In this document: in pieces, positions 6,928-15,109 of the stretch
How positions within the stretch are numbered: the first letter of the stretch is position 1
How the letters are laid out: each line of letters opens with the position of its first letter
Source: Paraburkholderia gardini
GTDB taxonomy: Bacteria; Pseudomonadota; Gammaproteobacteria; Burkholderiales; Burkholderiaceae
Assembly: GCF_907164575.1 (NCBI RefSeq)
Contig: NZ_CAJQYY010000041.1
Location: 1-36,135 of the forward strand
Reading direction: 5' to 3'
Length of the DNA stretch: 36,135 nucleotides
Notes under the pieces: generated by a model
What the model saw: only the letters and a program-made list of their open reading frames with translations
Database searches by the model: none
What the model was told of the DNA's origin: nothing
Translations under genes and position numbers: made by a program

Positions 6928-7426
6928 TTATGAATGCGGTGATGGTCGAGTGCACAAAGCGCGAGGTCGCGCAAGCAGCTTCGCAGGCGCCTGCCAGCGC
7001 GCTGACTCTGCCTGGAACTCGACGTCCAGTTCGTCGATTTCCTCGACTTCTTTCTGCGCGTCGGCGATCCATTCCTGCATCTCGGGCAGCGCGAGTATTG
7101 CCTGCCCGTACGCAACGATGTCCGGATCGAGCTTCACGTCGTAGGTGACGAAGCGTGTCACGACCGGCGCGTACATCGCGTCGGCGGCTGTCGGCTTTGC
7201 GCCGAACAGAAACGGGCCGCCGTATTGCCCGAGACACTCGCGCCAGATCGTGACGATCCGTTCGATATCGGATTGCGCGCGCGCCGGGGTCGTCGATCGG
7301 CATCACGGTTTCTTCGAACGGCAGCCCGCTCAGCTTCGCAAGCAACCAGCCGCGCAACGACCACGACGAATAGTTCTTGCTGCTGATGGTGAGCGTGGTA
7401 CCCGCGTTACCCGTGGTATTCGCCAT
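6928..7426 (-). pseudogene. Glutathione S-transferase pseudogene (internal deletion)
   Basis: The ATG at 7426 has a GAGGAG site and opens a typical GST start (LTISSKNYSSWSLRGW) up to about codon 49, IDDPGARA. The rest of the N-terminal domain is missing. Homology resumes in another frame at about 7283 with SDIERIVTIWREC, then PTAADAMYAPVVTRFVTYDVKLD and EIDELDVEF, where such GSTs normally stop (about 7014). The junction falls in an alternating GC tract (about 7281-7291), suggesting a slippage or short-repeat deletion of roughly 80-90 codons that also shifted the frame. The normal stop is gone too, so the second frame reads through the right-hand direct repeat to 6928. Not expected to make a working enzyme. 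Confidence 0.85.
6959..6991 (+). repeat. 33-bp direct repeat, right copy
   Basis: Partner of 6180-6212 with one mismatch. It lies between the toxin gene and the remains of the GST gene, in the orientation of the nitronate monooxygenase gene. The stop codon of that gene is CAG here. Confidence 0.9.
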
Positions 7427-7461
7427 ACGTATCTCCTCGCCGACGCGCGCTTCTGTCCGCC

Positions 7462-8661
7462 ATGCACGGTATCGAGGTGGATGGCAAAACGATCAATGTA
7501 ATTGAGGAAGTGACTGTCGCGACGCCGTTCTGCTCGCTGCTGCACTTTCGCAAGGATCACGCGCCCGCACTGCCGCAACCCCGCGTGCTGGTGATCGCAC
7601 CGATGTCGGGACATTTTGCGACGCTGCTGCGCGGCACGGTCCACACGATGCTGTCCGAGCACGACGTCTACATCACCGACTGGCACAACCCGCGTGATGT
7701 GCCGCTTTCGCAGGGCCGCTTTGGCTTCGACGAGTTCGTGCAGACAGTGATCGACTTCACGGAAGCTGTCGGCGAGGGCGTGCATCTGCTGGCCGTGTGC
7801 CAGCCGACGGTTGCGGCACTTGCCGCCGTCGCGCTGATGGCCGTCGACAACAACCCGGCACAGCCCGCCAGCATGACGTTGACGGCAGGTCCGATCGATA
7901 CGCGGATCAACCCGACGCGCGTGAACGAGCTTGCCAAAAGCAAACCGATTGAATGGTTCGAGCAGAACCTGATCAGCGCGGTGCCGTTTGGCTTCGCGGG
8001 CGCGAGCCGCCGCGTTTATCCCGGTTTCGTGCAACTGGGCGCGTTCATGTCGATGAATCTTCAGCGGCATATGGATTCGTTCGCGACGATGCACTTCGAG
8101 CGCGCGAAAGGCGATACGAAGAAAGCCGATGCCATCCAGATTTTCTACGAAGAGTATTTCGCCACGATGGATCTGACGGCCGATTTCTATCTGGAAACCG
8201 TCGATACCGTGTTCCAGAAACACGCGTTGCCGCTGCACACGCTGGAAGTGCGCGGAAGGCGGGTCGATCCTTCGGCGATACGCCGCACGGCGCTGATGAC
8301 AGTCGAAGGGGAAAAGGACGATATCTGCGCTGTGGGCCAGACGCTTGCCGCGCAGGATCTGTGCGACAAGCTGCGCCCGTATCTGAAAACGCATCACGTG
8401 CAGACGGGCGTTGGGCACTACGGCGTCTTCAACGGCCGACGCTGGGAGCGACACATTTATCCGCGCGTACGCAGCATGATTCAGGACAACGAGCCGCGTG
8501 CGGCTGTCGTGAGCCCGCGCGCGCAACCGATCCAGCTGGCGGCTTCGTCGCCCGTGAATCCGCCGCCGGGATCGGTGCCCGCCGCACCCGCGACGGATGA
8601 AGAAGCGAGCGTCGTCACGAACGTCGTGCCGTTAAGGCGCAATCCGGCTTTGTCGCGTTAG
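7462..8661 (+). CDS. phaZ: Intracellular PHB/PHA depolymerase, N-terminally truncated
   Basis: A 399-residue alpha/beta-hydrolase of the PhaZ (intracellular poly-3-hydroxybutyrate depolymerase) family. The nucleophile is the Cys of AVCQPT at residue 113; the conserved TLLRGTV...VYITDWHNPRDVPL block precedes it and the GVGHYGVFNGRRWE block with the catalytic His follows. In Ralstonia PhaZa1 (419 residues) the Cys is at about residue 183, so some 70 N-terminal residues are missing. The ATG at 7462 has no ribosome-binding site and lies only 35 bases from the divergent GST start, so promoter and 5' end appear deleted. The last 55 residues are a Pro/Ala-rich tail. Family certain; a working product is doubtful. 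Confidence 0.8.
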   Translation: MHGIEVDGKTINVIEEVTVATPFCSLLHFRKDHAPALPQPRVLVIAPMSGHFATLLRGTVHTMLSEHDVYITDWHNPRDVPLSQGRFGFDEFVQTVIDFTEAVGEGVHLLAVCQPTVAALAAVALMAVDNNPAQPASMTLTAGPIDTRINPTRVNELAKSKPIEWFEQNLISAVPFGFAGASRRVYPGFVQLGAFMSMNLQRHMDSFATMHFERAKGDTKKADAIQIFYEEYFATMDLTADFYLETVDTVFQKHALPLHTLEVRGRRVDPSAIRRTALMTVEGEKDDICAVGQTLAAQDLCDKLRPYLKTHHVQTGVGHYGVFNGRRWERHIYPRVRSMIQDNEPRAAVVSPRAQPIQLAASSPVNPPPGSVPAAPATDEEASVVTNVVPLRRNPALSR

Positions 8662-8671
8662 GCCGTATCAG

Positions 8672-8697
8672 GCGCCGGACATCCGGCGCTTCTCTTT
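8672..8697 (+). terminator. Intrinsic terminator after the depolymerase gene
   Basis: GCGCCGG (8672-8678) and CCGGCGC (8683-8689) form a perfect seven-pair stem with a four-base loop, followed by TTCTCTTT. It lies 10 bases after the phaZ stop codon, between phaZ and the convergent cupin gene. Confidence 0.75.
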
Positions 8698-8762
8698 CGC
8701 GCGGATTCAGGCCACCGCCCGCGCGCGGCGTTTGAACCCATGCGCCCGGGCTTGCAATATGG

Positions 8763-9197
8763 TTACGTCACTTCACTTTTCCACGGCGTGACGGCGGGGA
8801 CTTCACATGGTCCTTCAGAGTCGATCGACCTGAAATCCGCAGGCGAGACGATCTCCATGTACTCCATGTCTTCGGAGTAATCGAACAGGTAATGGACGAT
8901 GCCCGGTGCCTGATGCACGCAATCGCCGGCGGCGACGAGCGTTTCCCTGTCGCCGTACATGAAGCGCGCCCAGCCCTTCAGCATGATCACGATATGGAAA
9001 TCCGCCTCGTGCCGGTGCCAGCCAGTGCCTTCTTCCGGCGCCATGTTCGCCTTGACGAGCTGCGCGAGCACCTTGCCGCCCGTCGCCTTCGCGATGCCGA
9101 GATCGCGATACAGAAAGAAGTCGCGCAAGCCCTGATCTTCCCAGGCGGTGTCCTGCGGACGAACATGCGAAAACCCAGTGGCAAGTCCGGTAGTCAT
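8763..9197 (-). CDS. Cupin domain protein
   Basis: A 144-residue single-domain cupin. Motif 1 is GTGWHRHEADFHIVIMLKGWARF with its two His and downstream Glu/His positions; motif 2 is APGIVHYLFDYSEDMEYMEI. The frame is open to 9404, but the ATG at 9197 is preferred because it has GGAG at proper spacing and the residues before it are Arg-rich and unlike protein. Small cupins include dioxygenases, isomerases and sugar-binding proteins, so no activity can be assigned. It is convergent with phaZ and divergent from the SulP gene, with about 350 bases between. Confidence 0.85.
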   Translation of the reverse strand: MTTGLATGFSHVRPQDTAWEDQGLRDFFLYRDLGIAKATGGKVLAQLVKANMAPEEGTGWHRHEADFHIVIMLKGWARFMYGDRETLVAAGDCVHQAPGIVHYLFDYSEDMEYMEIVSPADFRSIDSEGPCEVPAVTPWKSEVT

Positions 9198-9545
9198 CAG
9201 CGCGCTCCAGAATGATGAACGGTTCAGGGAAAACGACACACGGGTCGTCTTTCCAGGCATCAAACATTCCAGGCGCGATGCGGTTGCAGCCTTACGCGGC
9301 CCGACAGTCGCGCGTCTCTTTCGGTCATCGTCGGGTTCACATGAATACGGCGGACGGCAAGTGCAACGCGGTGCGCGTTTGCCCAATCGTGTGACGCAGC
9401 GCACGGGTCCAGTGCAGGCAGGCGACCTTTCAATCCCTGTATTTCAGATCCGGCACACATGAAGCGATTCCAGTGCTCAGGGCGTTCAGCGCTTGCCATC
9501 ACCCGCCCGCTGCGGGCACGATGCGGGGACAAAACTCACATAGAC
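9198..9545. other. Intergenic region between cupin and SulP genes; no gene seen
   Basis: About 350 bases between divergent genes. The open frames across it have no credible start or composition. It presumably holds the promoters of both flanking genes, but no convincing -35/-10 pair or dyad was identified. Confidence 0.5.
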
Positions 9546-11276
9546 ATGGAATCGAGCATGGGCGATTCAAATAAAAGCCTGCCGGCACGCCTGAGCCTCT
9601 TAAAAGGCATTCTCCCGGTCAACCGGGCTGCGGCATTGCGCGATGCACTCGCCGGCATATCACTCGCGTCGGTGGATATTCCCCAGGTGCTCGGTTATGC
9701 ACGTATTGCCGGCATGCCCACCGTGACGGGGCTGTACACCGCTTTCCTGCCGCTTGTCGCGTTTGCGCTGTTCGGCGCGTCGCGTCATCTCGTGGTGGCG
9801 GCAGACTCGGCAACCGCCACCATCCTCGCCAGCAGGGTTTCGACGATGGCGCCGACGGGGAGCGTTGAATACGTCGCGTTGGCGGGTATGGTCGCGCTCC
9901 AGACCGCGGCGCTTCTACTGCTTGCCCGCATCTTCAAGCTTGGATTTCTCGCTGACTTCCTGTCGCGTACCGTGCTGGTCGGTTTTCTGGCAGGTGTGGG
10001 TGCGCAAGTGTCGATTGCCATGTTCGGCGACATGCTGGGTATGCCGGTGCCCATCCCTTCGTCGCGAAGTCTCGCGCAACTGACGTACGTCGCCGGGCAT
10101 CTCGCGCACGCAAATCTGCCGACGTTTGCGCTCACGGTGCTGGTGGTGGGGGTCATCCTTGGCTTCAGGCGTTTTCTGCCGCGTGCGCCGATGGCGCTGG
10201 TTGCCGTGGTGGGCAGCATCGCCGCGAGCAAGGCCTTCGACTTCGCCGCTCACGGCATTTCAGTGCTTGGGCCGATCAATGGCGGCCTGCCGCCGCTACG
10301 CTTCCCGGCCGTCACGTGGCAACAGTTTCTCGATCTCATGCCGGTGGCGGCATCATGCTTCGTGATGATCATCGCGCAAAGCGCTGCGGCGGCGCGCGTG
10401 TTCGCCCAGCAGTATCACGAAGAAGTCGACACCAACGCCGACATCCTCGGACTGGCCGCGGCGAACGCGGCTGCCGCGTTCAGCGGTACTTTCGTGGTAA
10501 ACGGCAGCCCTACGCAGACAGCCATGGCCGAACGCGCGGGCACGCGCAGCCAGATCGGGCAGCTCTCGTTTGCCGCGGTGGTGGTCATGGTGCTGCTGTT
10601 CCTGAGTCCCTCGCTGCAATACCTGCCGCATTGTGTGCTGGCGGGTATCGTGTTCACGATCGCACTCGGGCTCATCAACGTGCAAAGTCTGAAAGCGATC
10701 CGCCGCGAGAGCCCGGGTGAATTCACACTGGCTCTCGTAACGGCCGCTGCCGTCGTGCTGCTGGGCGTCGAGCACGGCATTTTGCTTGCGGTGGCACTGT
10801 CGCTGATGCGGCACGTGCGGCATAGCTACCATCCACATACGATGGTGCTGGAGCCCGCCGCCCCAGCAGGACGATGGCTGCCCGTGCCCGCACGACCCGG
10901 CACCATGACGGCGCCGGGCCTCATCGTGTACCGCTTTGGCTCGGACCTGTTCTTCGCCAATGACCACTTCTTCACACTCGAAGTCACCCAGCTCATTGAT
11001 TCGGCGCCGGATGTGTTGCGCTGGTTCGTTGTCGATGCGGGAGCGATTACCGATCTCGACTACTCCGCCGCCCGCACCCTGAGCGATCTGATCCAGAACC
11101 TGCACGAGCGCAAGATCGCAGTGATTTTCGGACGGGTGAACCGCTATCTGCGCGCCGATATGGACCGGCACGACATCACGCAGACCATCGGCGCGTCGAA
11201 CATTTTCGCAACGATGCACGAAGCGCTCGCGGCCGCAGGCGTGAACCCGGCTGCACATGAGACCGGCATGCTGTAG
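9546..11276 (+). CDS. SulP family anion transporter with STAS domain
   Basis: A 576-residue inner-membrane protein of the SulP/SLC26 family. The N-terminal signature DALAGISLASVDIPQVLGYARIAGMPTV (in two parts around residues 34-60) is followed by about ten to twelve hydrophobic segments, with the conserved NAAAAFSGTFVVNGSPTQTAMAERAG block near the middle. A C-terminal STAS domain occupies about residues 455-565 (GLIVYRFGSDLFFAND, FVVDAGAITDLDYSAARTL). The start is uncertain between ATG 9546 and ATG 9558; neither has a strong ribosome-binding site. SulP proteins move sulfate, bicarbonate or dicarboxylates; the substrate cannot be read from sequence. Confidence 0.9.
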   Translation: MESSMGDSNKSLPARLSLLKGILPVNRAAALRDALAGISLASVDIPQVLGYARIAGMPTVTGLYTAFLPLVAFALFGASRHLVVAADSATATILASRVSTMAPTGSVEYVALAGMVALQTAALLLLARIFKLGFLADFLSRTVLVGFLAGVGAQVSIAMFGDMLGMPVPIPSSRSLAQLTYVAGHLAHANLPTFALTVLVVGVILGFRRFLPRAPMALVAVVGSIAASKAFDFAAHGISVLGPINGGLPPLRFPAVTWQQFLDLMPVAASCFVMIIAQSAAAARVFAQQYHEEVDTNADILGLAAANAAAAFSGTFVVNGSPTQTAMAERAGTRSQIGQLSFAAVVVMVLLFLSPSLQYLPHCVLAGIVFTIALGLINVQSLKAIRRESPGEFTLALVTAAAVVLLGVEHGILLAVALSLMRHVRHSYHPHTMVLEPAAPAGRWLPVPARPGTMTAPGLIVYRFGSDLFFANDHFFTLEVTQLIDSAPDVLRWFVVDAGAITDLDYSAARTLSDLIQNLHERKIAVIFGRVNRYLRADMDRHDITQTIGASNIFATMHEALAAAGVNPAAHETGML

Positions 11277-11342
11277 GCGGTATGCGGCAAAGCATTCCGG
11301 AGCGGCGCGCCAGCCGGCGATTCACGTCCTTTATCAACCGGA

Positions 11343-12176
11343 TCAGGACTTCAGTGGAATCCAGAGTTCGACGCCGCCCATGCCGGTCGTCGGATTGAAC
11401 CGTTCGCTATAGCGTTCGAACACGGGCGCATCGGCGATTTCGTGTCCCGACTCCGGCAACCACTTGTTCCAGATGGTGTTCCACGTGCGGCGAATCGCCG
11501 AGATGTGGTCACGGTGTTCGAATATGGCGTAACGCTGTTCGCCAATCCGCACGCGCGCCAGATCGGCGGGCAACGCTGAAAAATCCGCGACTTCGACGCC
11601 GCACAGATAGTCGAAATTGCCGGCGTCGTCGTTGTTGAAGCACACGCCGTACGCGACCTGTCCAACCTGCCCGGGTATCTTGCCGATGGACGGGCCGAAC
11701 CGCTGCCACTGCGCGGGAATGCCATCGTTGCGTTCGTAGTGGTAACGCCCGCTCAGGCCCGCGACAAGCAATGGCTTGCCGGTTTCGATGCGCGGCGGTG
11801 CGAGGTCTTCGAGAAAGGATTCGTCCATTTTGAGGGGCTCCACGAGTTCGATGTTGCACACGGTGCCGTGCGCACGGACCGCTTCGGGCGTGACGCCGAA
11901 CTGGTCGCGAAACGCGCGGGTGAATGCCTCATGAGAGCCGTAGCCCGCCTCGACGGCCACCGCCAGGATATCGGGCGCGCCGTCCGCAAGCGCGCGGGCC
12001 GCATCGGAAAGACGGCGGCTGCGCACATAGCGCATCACCGTGCGGCCCGTCGCCGCTTCGAACGCACGCGACAGATGAAAGCGCGAAACGCAGCCGCACG
12101 TCGCGATATCGTCGAGCGTGATATCGCTTGCGTAGTGACTTTCGATAAACCAGAGCGCTTTTCCGACGGGGTTCAT
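11343..12176 (-). CDS. AraC family regulator with GyrI-like effector domain
   Basis: A 277-residue regulator. The N-terminal AraC/XylS DNA-binding domain covers about residues 5-105 with two helix-turn-helices (ITLDDIATCGCVSRFHLSRAF and ILAVAVEAGYGSHEAFTRAFRDQFG). The C-terminal 150 residues are a GyrI-like/SOUL-type small-molecule binding domain ending in GGVELWIPL, the arrangement of Rob and many drug-responsive regulators. ATG 12176 is preferred over ATG 12188 because GAGAG precedes it. It lies 86 bases downstream of the MFS pump gene on the same strand, so it may control that pump. It is convergent with the SulP gene. Confidence 0.92.
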   Translation of the reverse strand: MNPVGKALWFIESHYASDITLDDIATCGCVSRFHLSRAFEAATGRTVMRYVRSRRLSDAARALADGAPDILAVAVEAGYGSHEAFTRAFRDQFGVTPEAVRAHGTVCNIELVEPLKMDESFLEDLAPPRIETGKPLLVAGLSGRYHYERNDGIPAQWQRFGPSIGKIPGQVGQVAYGVCFNNDDAGNFDYLCGVEVADFSALPADLARVRIGEQRYAIFEHRDHISAIRRTWNTIWNKWLPESGHEIADAPVFERYSERFNPTTGMGGVELWIPLKS

Positions 12177-12262
12177 GCCAGCTCTCATATCAGCACGGAA
12201 CCAGCATAGCCGTGACGAATGCGGCGCATTTGATCGCGATTGCGCATCGGTATTGCGGCGTC

Positions 12263-13747
12263 TCAGCCGTTACCGGCGGCCGCCTTGTTGCTGGAGCGTT
12301 TCGGCGCATCGTGCGCGCTTTGTGCTTCGCCATGCGCGGAAGGCGCGCGGGCACGCAGGAACGCTGCGCCGAGCAGACCCGCGAGCGCCGCGAAAATCGC
12401 ACCGCACATGAACGCCACGTGATACCCCGCGTTCAGCGCGACCGGCGTGGCCGCGCCACGCGCGAGCAGTTCACCCGTGCGCGCAGCGGCAAGGCTCGCG
12501 AGAATCGCGAGGCCGAGTGCGCCGCCCATCATGAACGCCGTGTTGACGATGCCCGATGCGAGGCCGGAATCCTCCGGCTTCACGTCGCTCATTGCGGCAA
12601 GCAGCAGCGGATTGAACGCGATGCCTGCGCCGAAGCCGAGCAGCAACATGCCGGGCAGCACGTCGAGCGCGAAGTGACCGTCGACCGGCGCGCGCGCAAA
12701 AAGCGCGAGTCCGCAGGCCGCGATCAGAAGACCCGCCGCCAGTGGCAGACGCAGGCCGAATCGCATCACAAGCCGCGCGGAAAGCCCCAGCGAGAAGAAC
12801 GCCATGATCAGGTTCGCGGGCAGAAACGCGAGGCCGACCTGCATCGGCGGATAACCGAGCACCCGCTGCAGATAGAGCGCGGAGATGAAGAACCACGCGA
12901 ACATCGCGGCTGCCCACAGCATGCCGACTACGTTCGCCGTCGCGACGTTACGCAGCGTGAAGAGCCCAGGCGGCATCAGTGGATGACGCACGCGCGATTC
13001 GATCCACAAAAAGAGCGCAAGCAGCGCGATGGCGAGGGCAAGCAGGCCGGACGCCGTCAGGGACATCCAGCCGGCCTCGTTGCCGTTGACGATCGCATAG
13101 ACCGCCAGCATCAACGAAGCGGTGACGCTGGCCGCGCCGGCTACGTCGAGCCGGCCGGTTTGCTGCTGGCCGCGTCCCGCCGGAAGCAGCGCGAGACTGA
13201 GGCCATAGACCGCGATGCCGATCGGCAGATTGACGAGAAAGATCCAGTGCCAGCTCAGCACATTGGTAAGCAGGCCGCCGAGCAGTACGCCGATGCTGCC
13301 ACCGCCTGCGCACACGAAACCGTACACGCCCATCGCTTTCGCGCGTTCGCCGGTTTCGGTGAACAGATTCATGATGAGCGACAGCGAAACAGCCGAGACC
13401 ACAGCGCCGCCCAGGCCCTGCACGGCGCGCGCGCAGACAAGCAGCACCTGTGTGGTCGATACGCCGCACGCGAGCGACGCCACGGTAAACAGCGCAATAC
13501 CGGCAAGGAACAGCCGGCGGTGCCCGAACAGGTCGCCGAGGCGACCGCCCAGCAGCAGGAAGCCGCCGAACGCCAGCATGTACGCGTTGACGACCCACAC
13601 CAGCGAGGTTTCAGAAAAGCCGAGGTCGGCGGCGATCGAGGGCAGCGCGACGTTCACGATGGTCGTATCGAGGACGATCATCAGCACGCCCATGCAAAGC
13701 ACGAGCAGCGCAAGCCAGCGTTTGTTGCCTTCGATGTGATGCGTCAT
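12263..13747 (-). CDS. MFS drug efflux transporter, DHA2 (EmrB/QacA) family
   Basis: A 494-residue inner-membrane protein with about 14 hydrophobic segments, as expected for DHA2. The DHA2 motif LDTTIVNVALPSIAADLG lies at about residues 26-43, and GGRLGDLFGHRR (the MFS loop 2-3 motif) near residues 66-77. AGGAA precedes the ATG. No membrane-fusion (EmrA) or outer-membrane partner gene is adjacent, so it probably works as a single proton-driven pump. The AraC/GyrI-like regulator is directly downstream, consistent with drug-responsive control. The 105 bases before the gene separate it from the catabolic operon on the same strand. Confidence 0.93.
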   Translation of the reverse strand: MTHHIEGNKRWLALLVLCMGVLMIVLDTTIVNVALPSIAADLGFSETSLVWVVNAYMLAFGGFLLLGGRLGDLFGHRRLFLAGIALFTVASLACGVSTTQVLLVCARAVQGLGGAVVSAVSLSLIMNLFTETGERAKAMGVYGFVCAGGGSIGVLLGGLLTNVLSWHWIFLVNLPIGIAVYGLSLALLPAGRGQQQTGRLDVAGAASVTASLMLAVYAIVNGNEAGWMSLTASGLLALAIALLALFLWIESRVRHPLMPPGLFTLRNVATANVVGMLWAAAMFAWFFISALYLQRVLGYPPMQVGLAFLPANLIMAFFSLGLSARLVMRFGLRLPLAAGLLIAACGLALFARAPVDGHFALDVLPGMLLLGFGAGIAFNPLLLAAMSDVKPEDSGLASGIVNTAFMMGGALGLAILASLAAARTGELLARGAATPVALNAGYHVAFMCGAIFAALAGLLGAAFLRARAPSAHGEAQSAHDAPKRSSNKAAAGNG

Positions 13748-13852
13748 GCGTACGTTCCTGTTACGTTTGCCGCGCGTGAACAGAGAAGGACCTGACCCTT
13801 ACCCTTGTCGATCTGCTTCGATCAGACTCGAAGTGTAGTACGTGAACCGCGC

Positions 13853-15070
13853 TTAAGCGTTGCTGCCCATCAGGCCGTTCGAAGGCAAGGTTTCGTCGAG
13901 CAGTTTCTTCGCGCTTTCGATGCCGGCCACCGGCAGGCCCGCCGGATTCAGCAGGCCGATCTGCACGAGTACCGACGCCTGGTCCCAGTAGATGTGCTCG
14001 TTATAGAGCTTGTCGCCGCGAAAGCATACGACGGCCAGCATCGGCACCTCGAAGTATTTGCCTGTGGGTGCGACGCCTGGCAGTATCCAGTCGATCTCGC
14101 GCGAATGTGTGCAGCTAAAGATGAATTCGTCGACGATGCGATCGGCGCCGATGGTCCGCGATATCGGGATCAGCTTTGTGTCGTCCGGGTTCGAGTTGAC
14201 GAAGTGGTTCGTATAGAAGCGCTTCAGGTTGTCATGGCCGACGCCGCCCGTCATCGTTGGAACGTGGTTGACGTACGGATCGGCGACCATCGTCGGCATG
14301 ACGGCGTCGACGTCGCGTGTGGCGAACTCGAAGTAGCAGTGCTGTTCCCACAACGCGTTCAGGTCGTACACCGGCCCAAGCACCTTGCGCAGCAGCGCGA
14401 GCGTGCGCGAATACGCCATCATGGTTGCGGGCTTGTCGTAGTGCGCGCGCCCCGGTGTCGCGAACGCGTGATCGCAGCCGGCATAGACATACTGCTCGAT
14501 ATGCGGCTGTTTGCTCAACGCAGCGCTGACGCGGGCACGTATATCCGGCGGGCACATTGCGTCGAGTTCGGGGAAGTGGAACACCATCGGACAGCGGATG
14601 GCCGCCACTTCGTCGAGATACTGCTCAAGTCCGACGCCGTAATAGCTCACCGCGCAATCCACATCTGTACGCGTGGCGGCCAGCAGCGCCAGCCTGCCGC
14701 CAAGGCAGTAGCCGATCGTGCCCACCTTGCCCGCCTGCCCGGGCAGGCCGCGCAACGCAGTGACAGTCGCCGCGATGTCCTTGCAGGCAAGATCGATATC
14801 GAAACGCGCCAGATACTGCATCGCTTCCTTGACGTCGGCCTCGCCATAACCGAGTACGACGCCTGGTTTCATGCGCCAGAAAAGATCCGGCACCATCACG
14901 ACGTAGCCTTCCTCGGCGTAACGGTCAGCCATCGACTTCAGATAGCTGTTGATGCCGAAAATTTCCTGCAGCAATACAAGACCAGGACCCGATCCCTGCG
15001 CGGGACGGGCGATATACGCGCTAAAACGGCCGCCATCGTGGGCGGTGATTTCGATGAATGAACCTGCCAT
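13853..15070 (-). CDS. Dienelactone hydrolase fused to SnoaL-like domain
   Basis: A 405-residue two-domain protein. Residues 1-235 are a dienelactone hydrolase with its complete triad: Cys122 in GYCLGG, Asp170 in FPELD and His201 in CDHAF, close to the classical 123/171/202 spacing. Residues 245-390 form an NTF2/SnoaL-like domain (ALWEQHCYFEFATRDVDAV, VNHVPTMTGGVGH). It is the last gene of the 2-aminobenzoate operon, 39 bases after the CoA ligase, with GGAG before the ATG. Dienelactone hydrolases open cyclic enol-lactones, but relatives act on other esters and thioesters. Its place suggests a hydrolytic step on a ring-derived intermediate; this is inference. Confidence 0.9.
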   Translation of the reverse strand: MAGSFIEITAHDGGRFSAYIARPAQGSGPGLVLLQEIFGINSYLKSMADRYAEEGYVVMVPDLFWRMKPGVVLGYGEADVKEAMQYLARFDIDLACKDIAATVTALRGLPGQAGKVGTIGYCLGGRLALLAATRTDVDCAVSYYGVGLEQYLDEVAAIRCPMVFHFPELDAMCPPDIRARVSAALSKQPHIEQYVYAGCDHAFATPGRAHYDKPATMMAYSRTLALLRKVLGPVYDLNALWEQHCYFEFATRDVDAVMPTMVADPYVNHVPTMTGGVGHDNLKRFYTNHFVNSNPDDTKLIPISRTIGADRIVDEFIFSCTHSREIDWILPGVAPTGKYFEVPMLAVVCFRGDKLYNEHIYWDQASVLVQIGLLNPAGLPVAGIESAKKLLDETLPSNGLMGSNA

Positions 15071-15109
15071 GTCGGAGCACTCCAGCAGAAACGATCGTGT
15101 CGGGATGAA

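Noticed and set aside
6180..6991. Insertion-sequence origin of the direct repeats
   Set aside because: No transposase and no terminal inverted repeats were seen, and 33 bases is much longer than usual IS target duplications.
12212..13795. A 527-codon open frame on the plus strand opposite the MFS gene
   Set aside because: Arg/Gln/His-rich translation with no domain; it is the antisense of a clear 494-residue transporter in GC-rich DNA.
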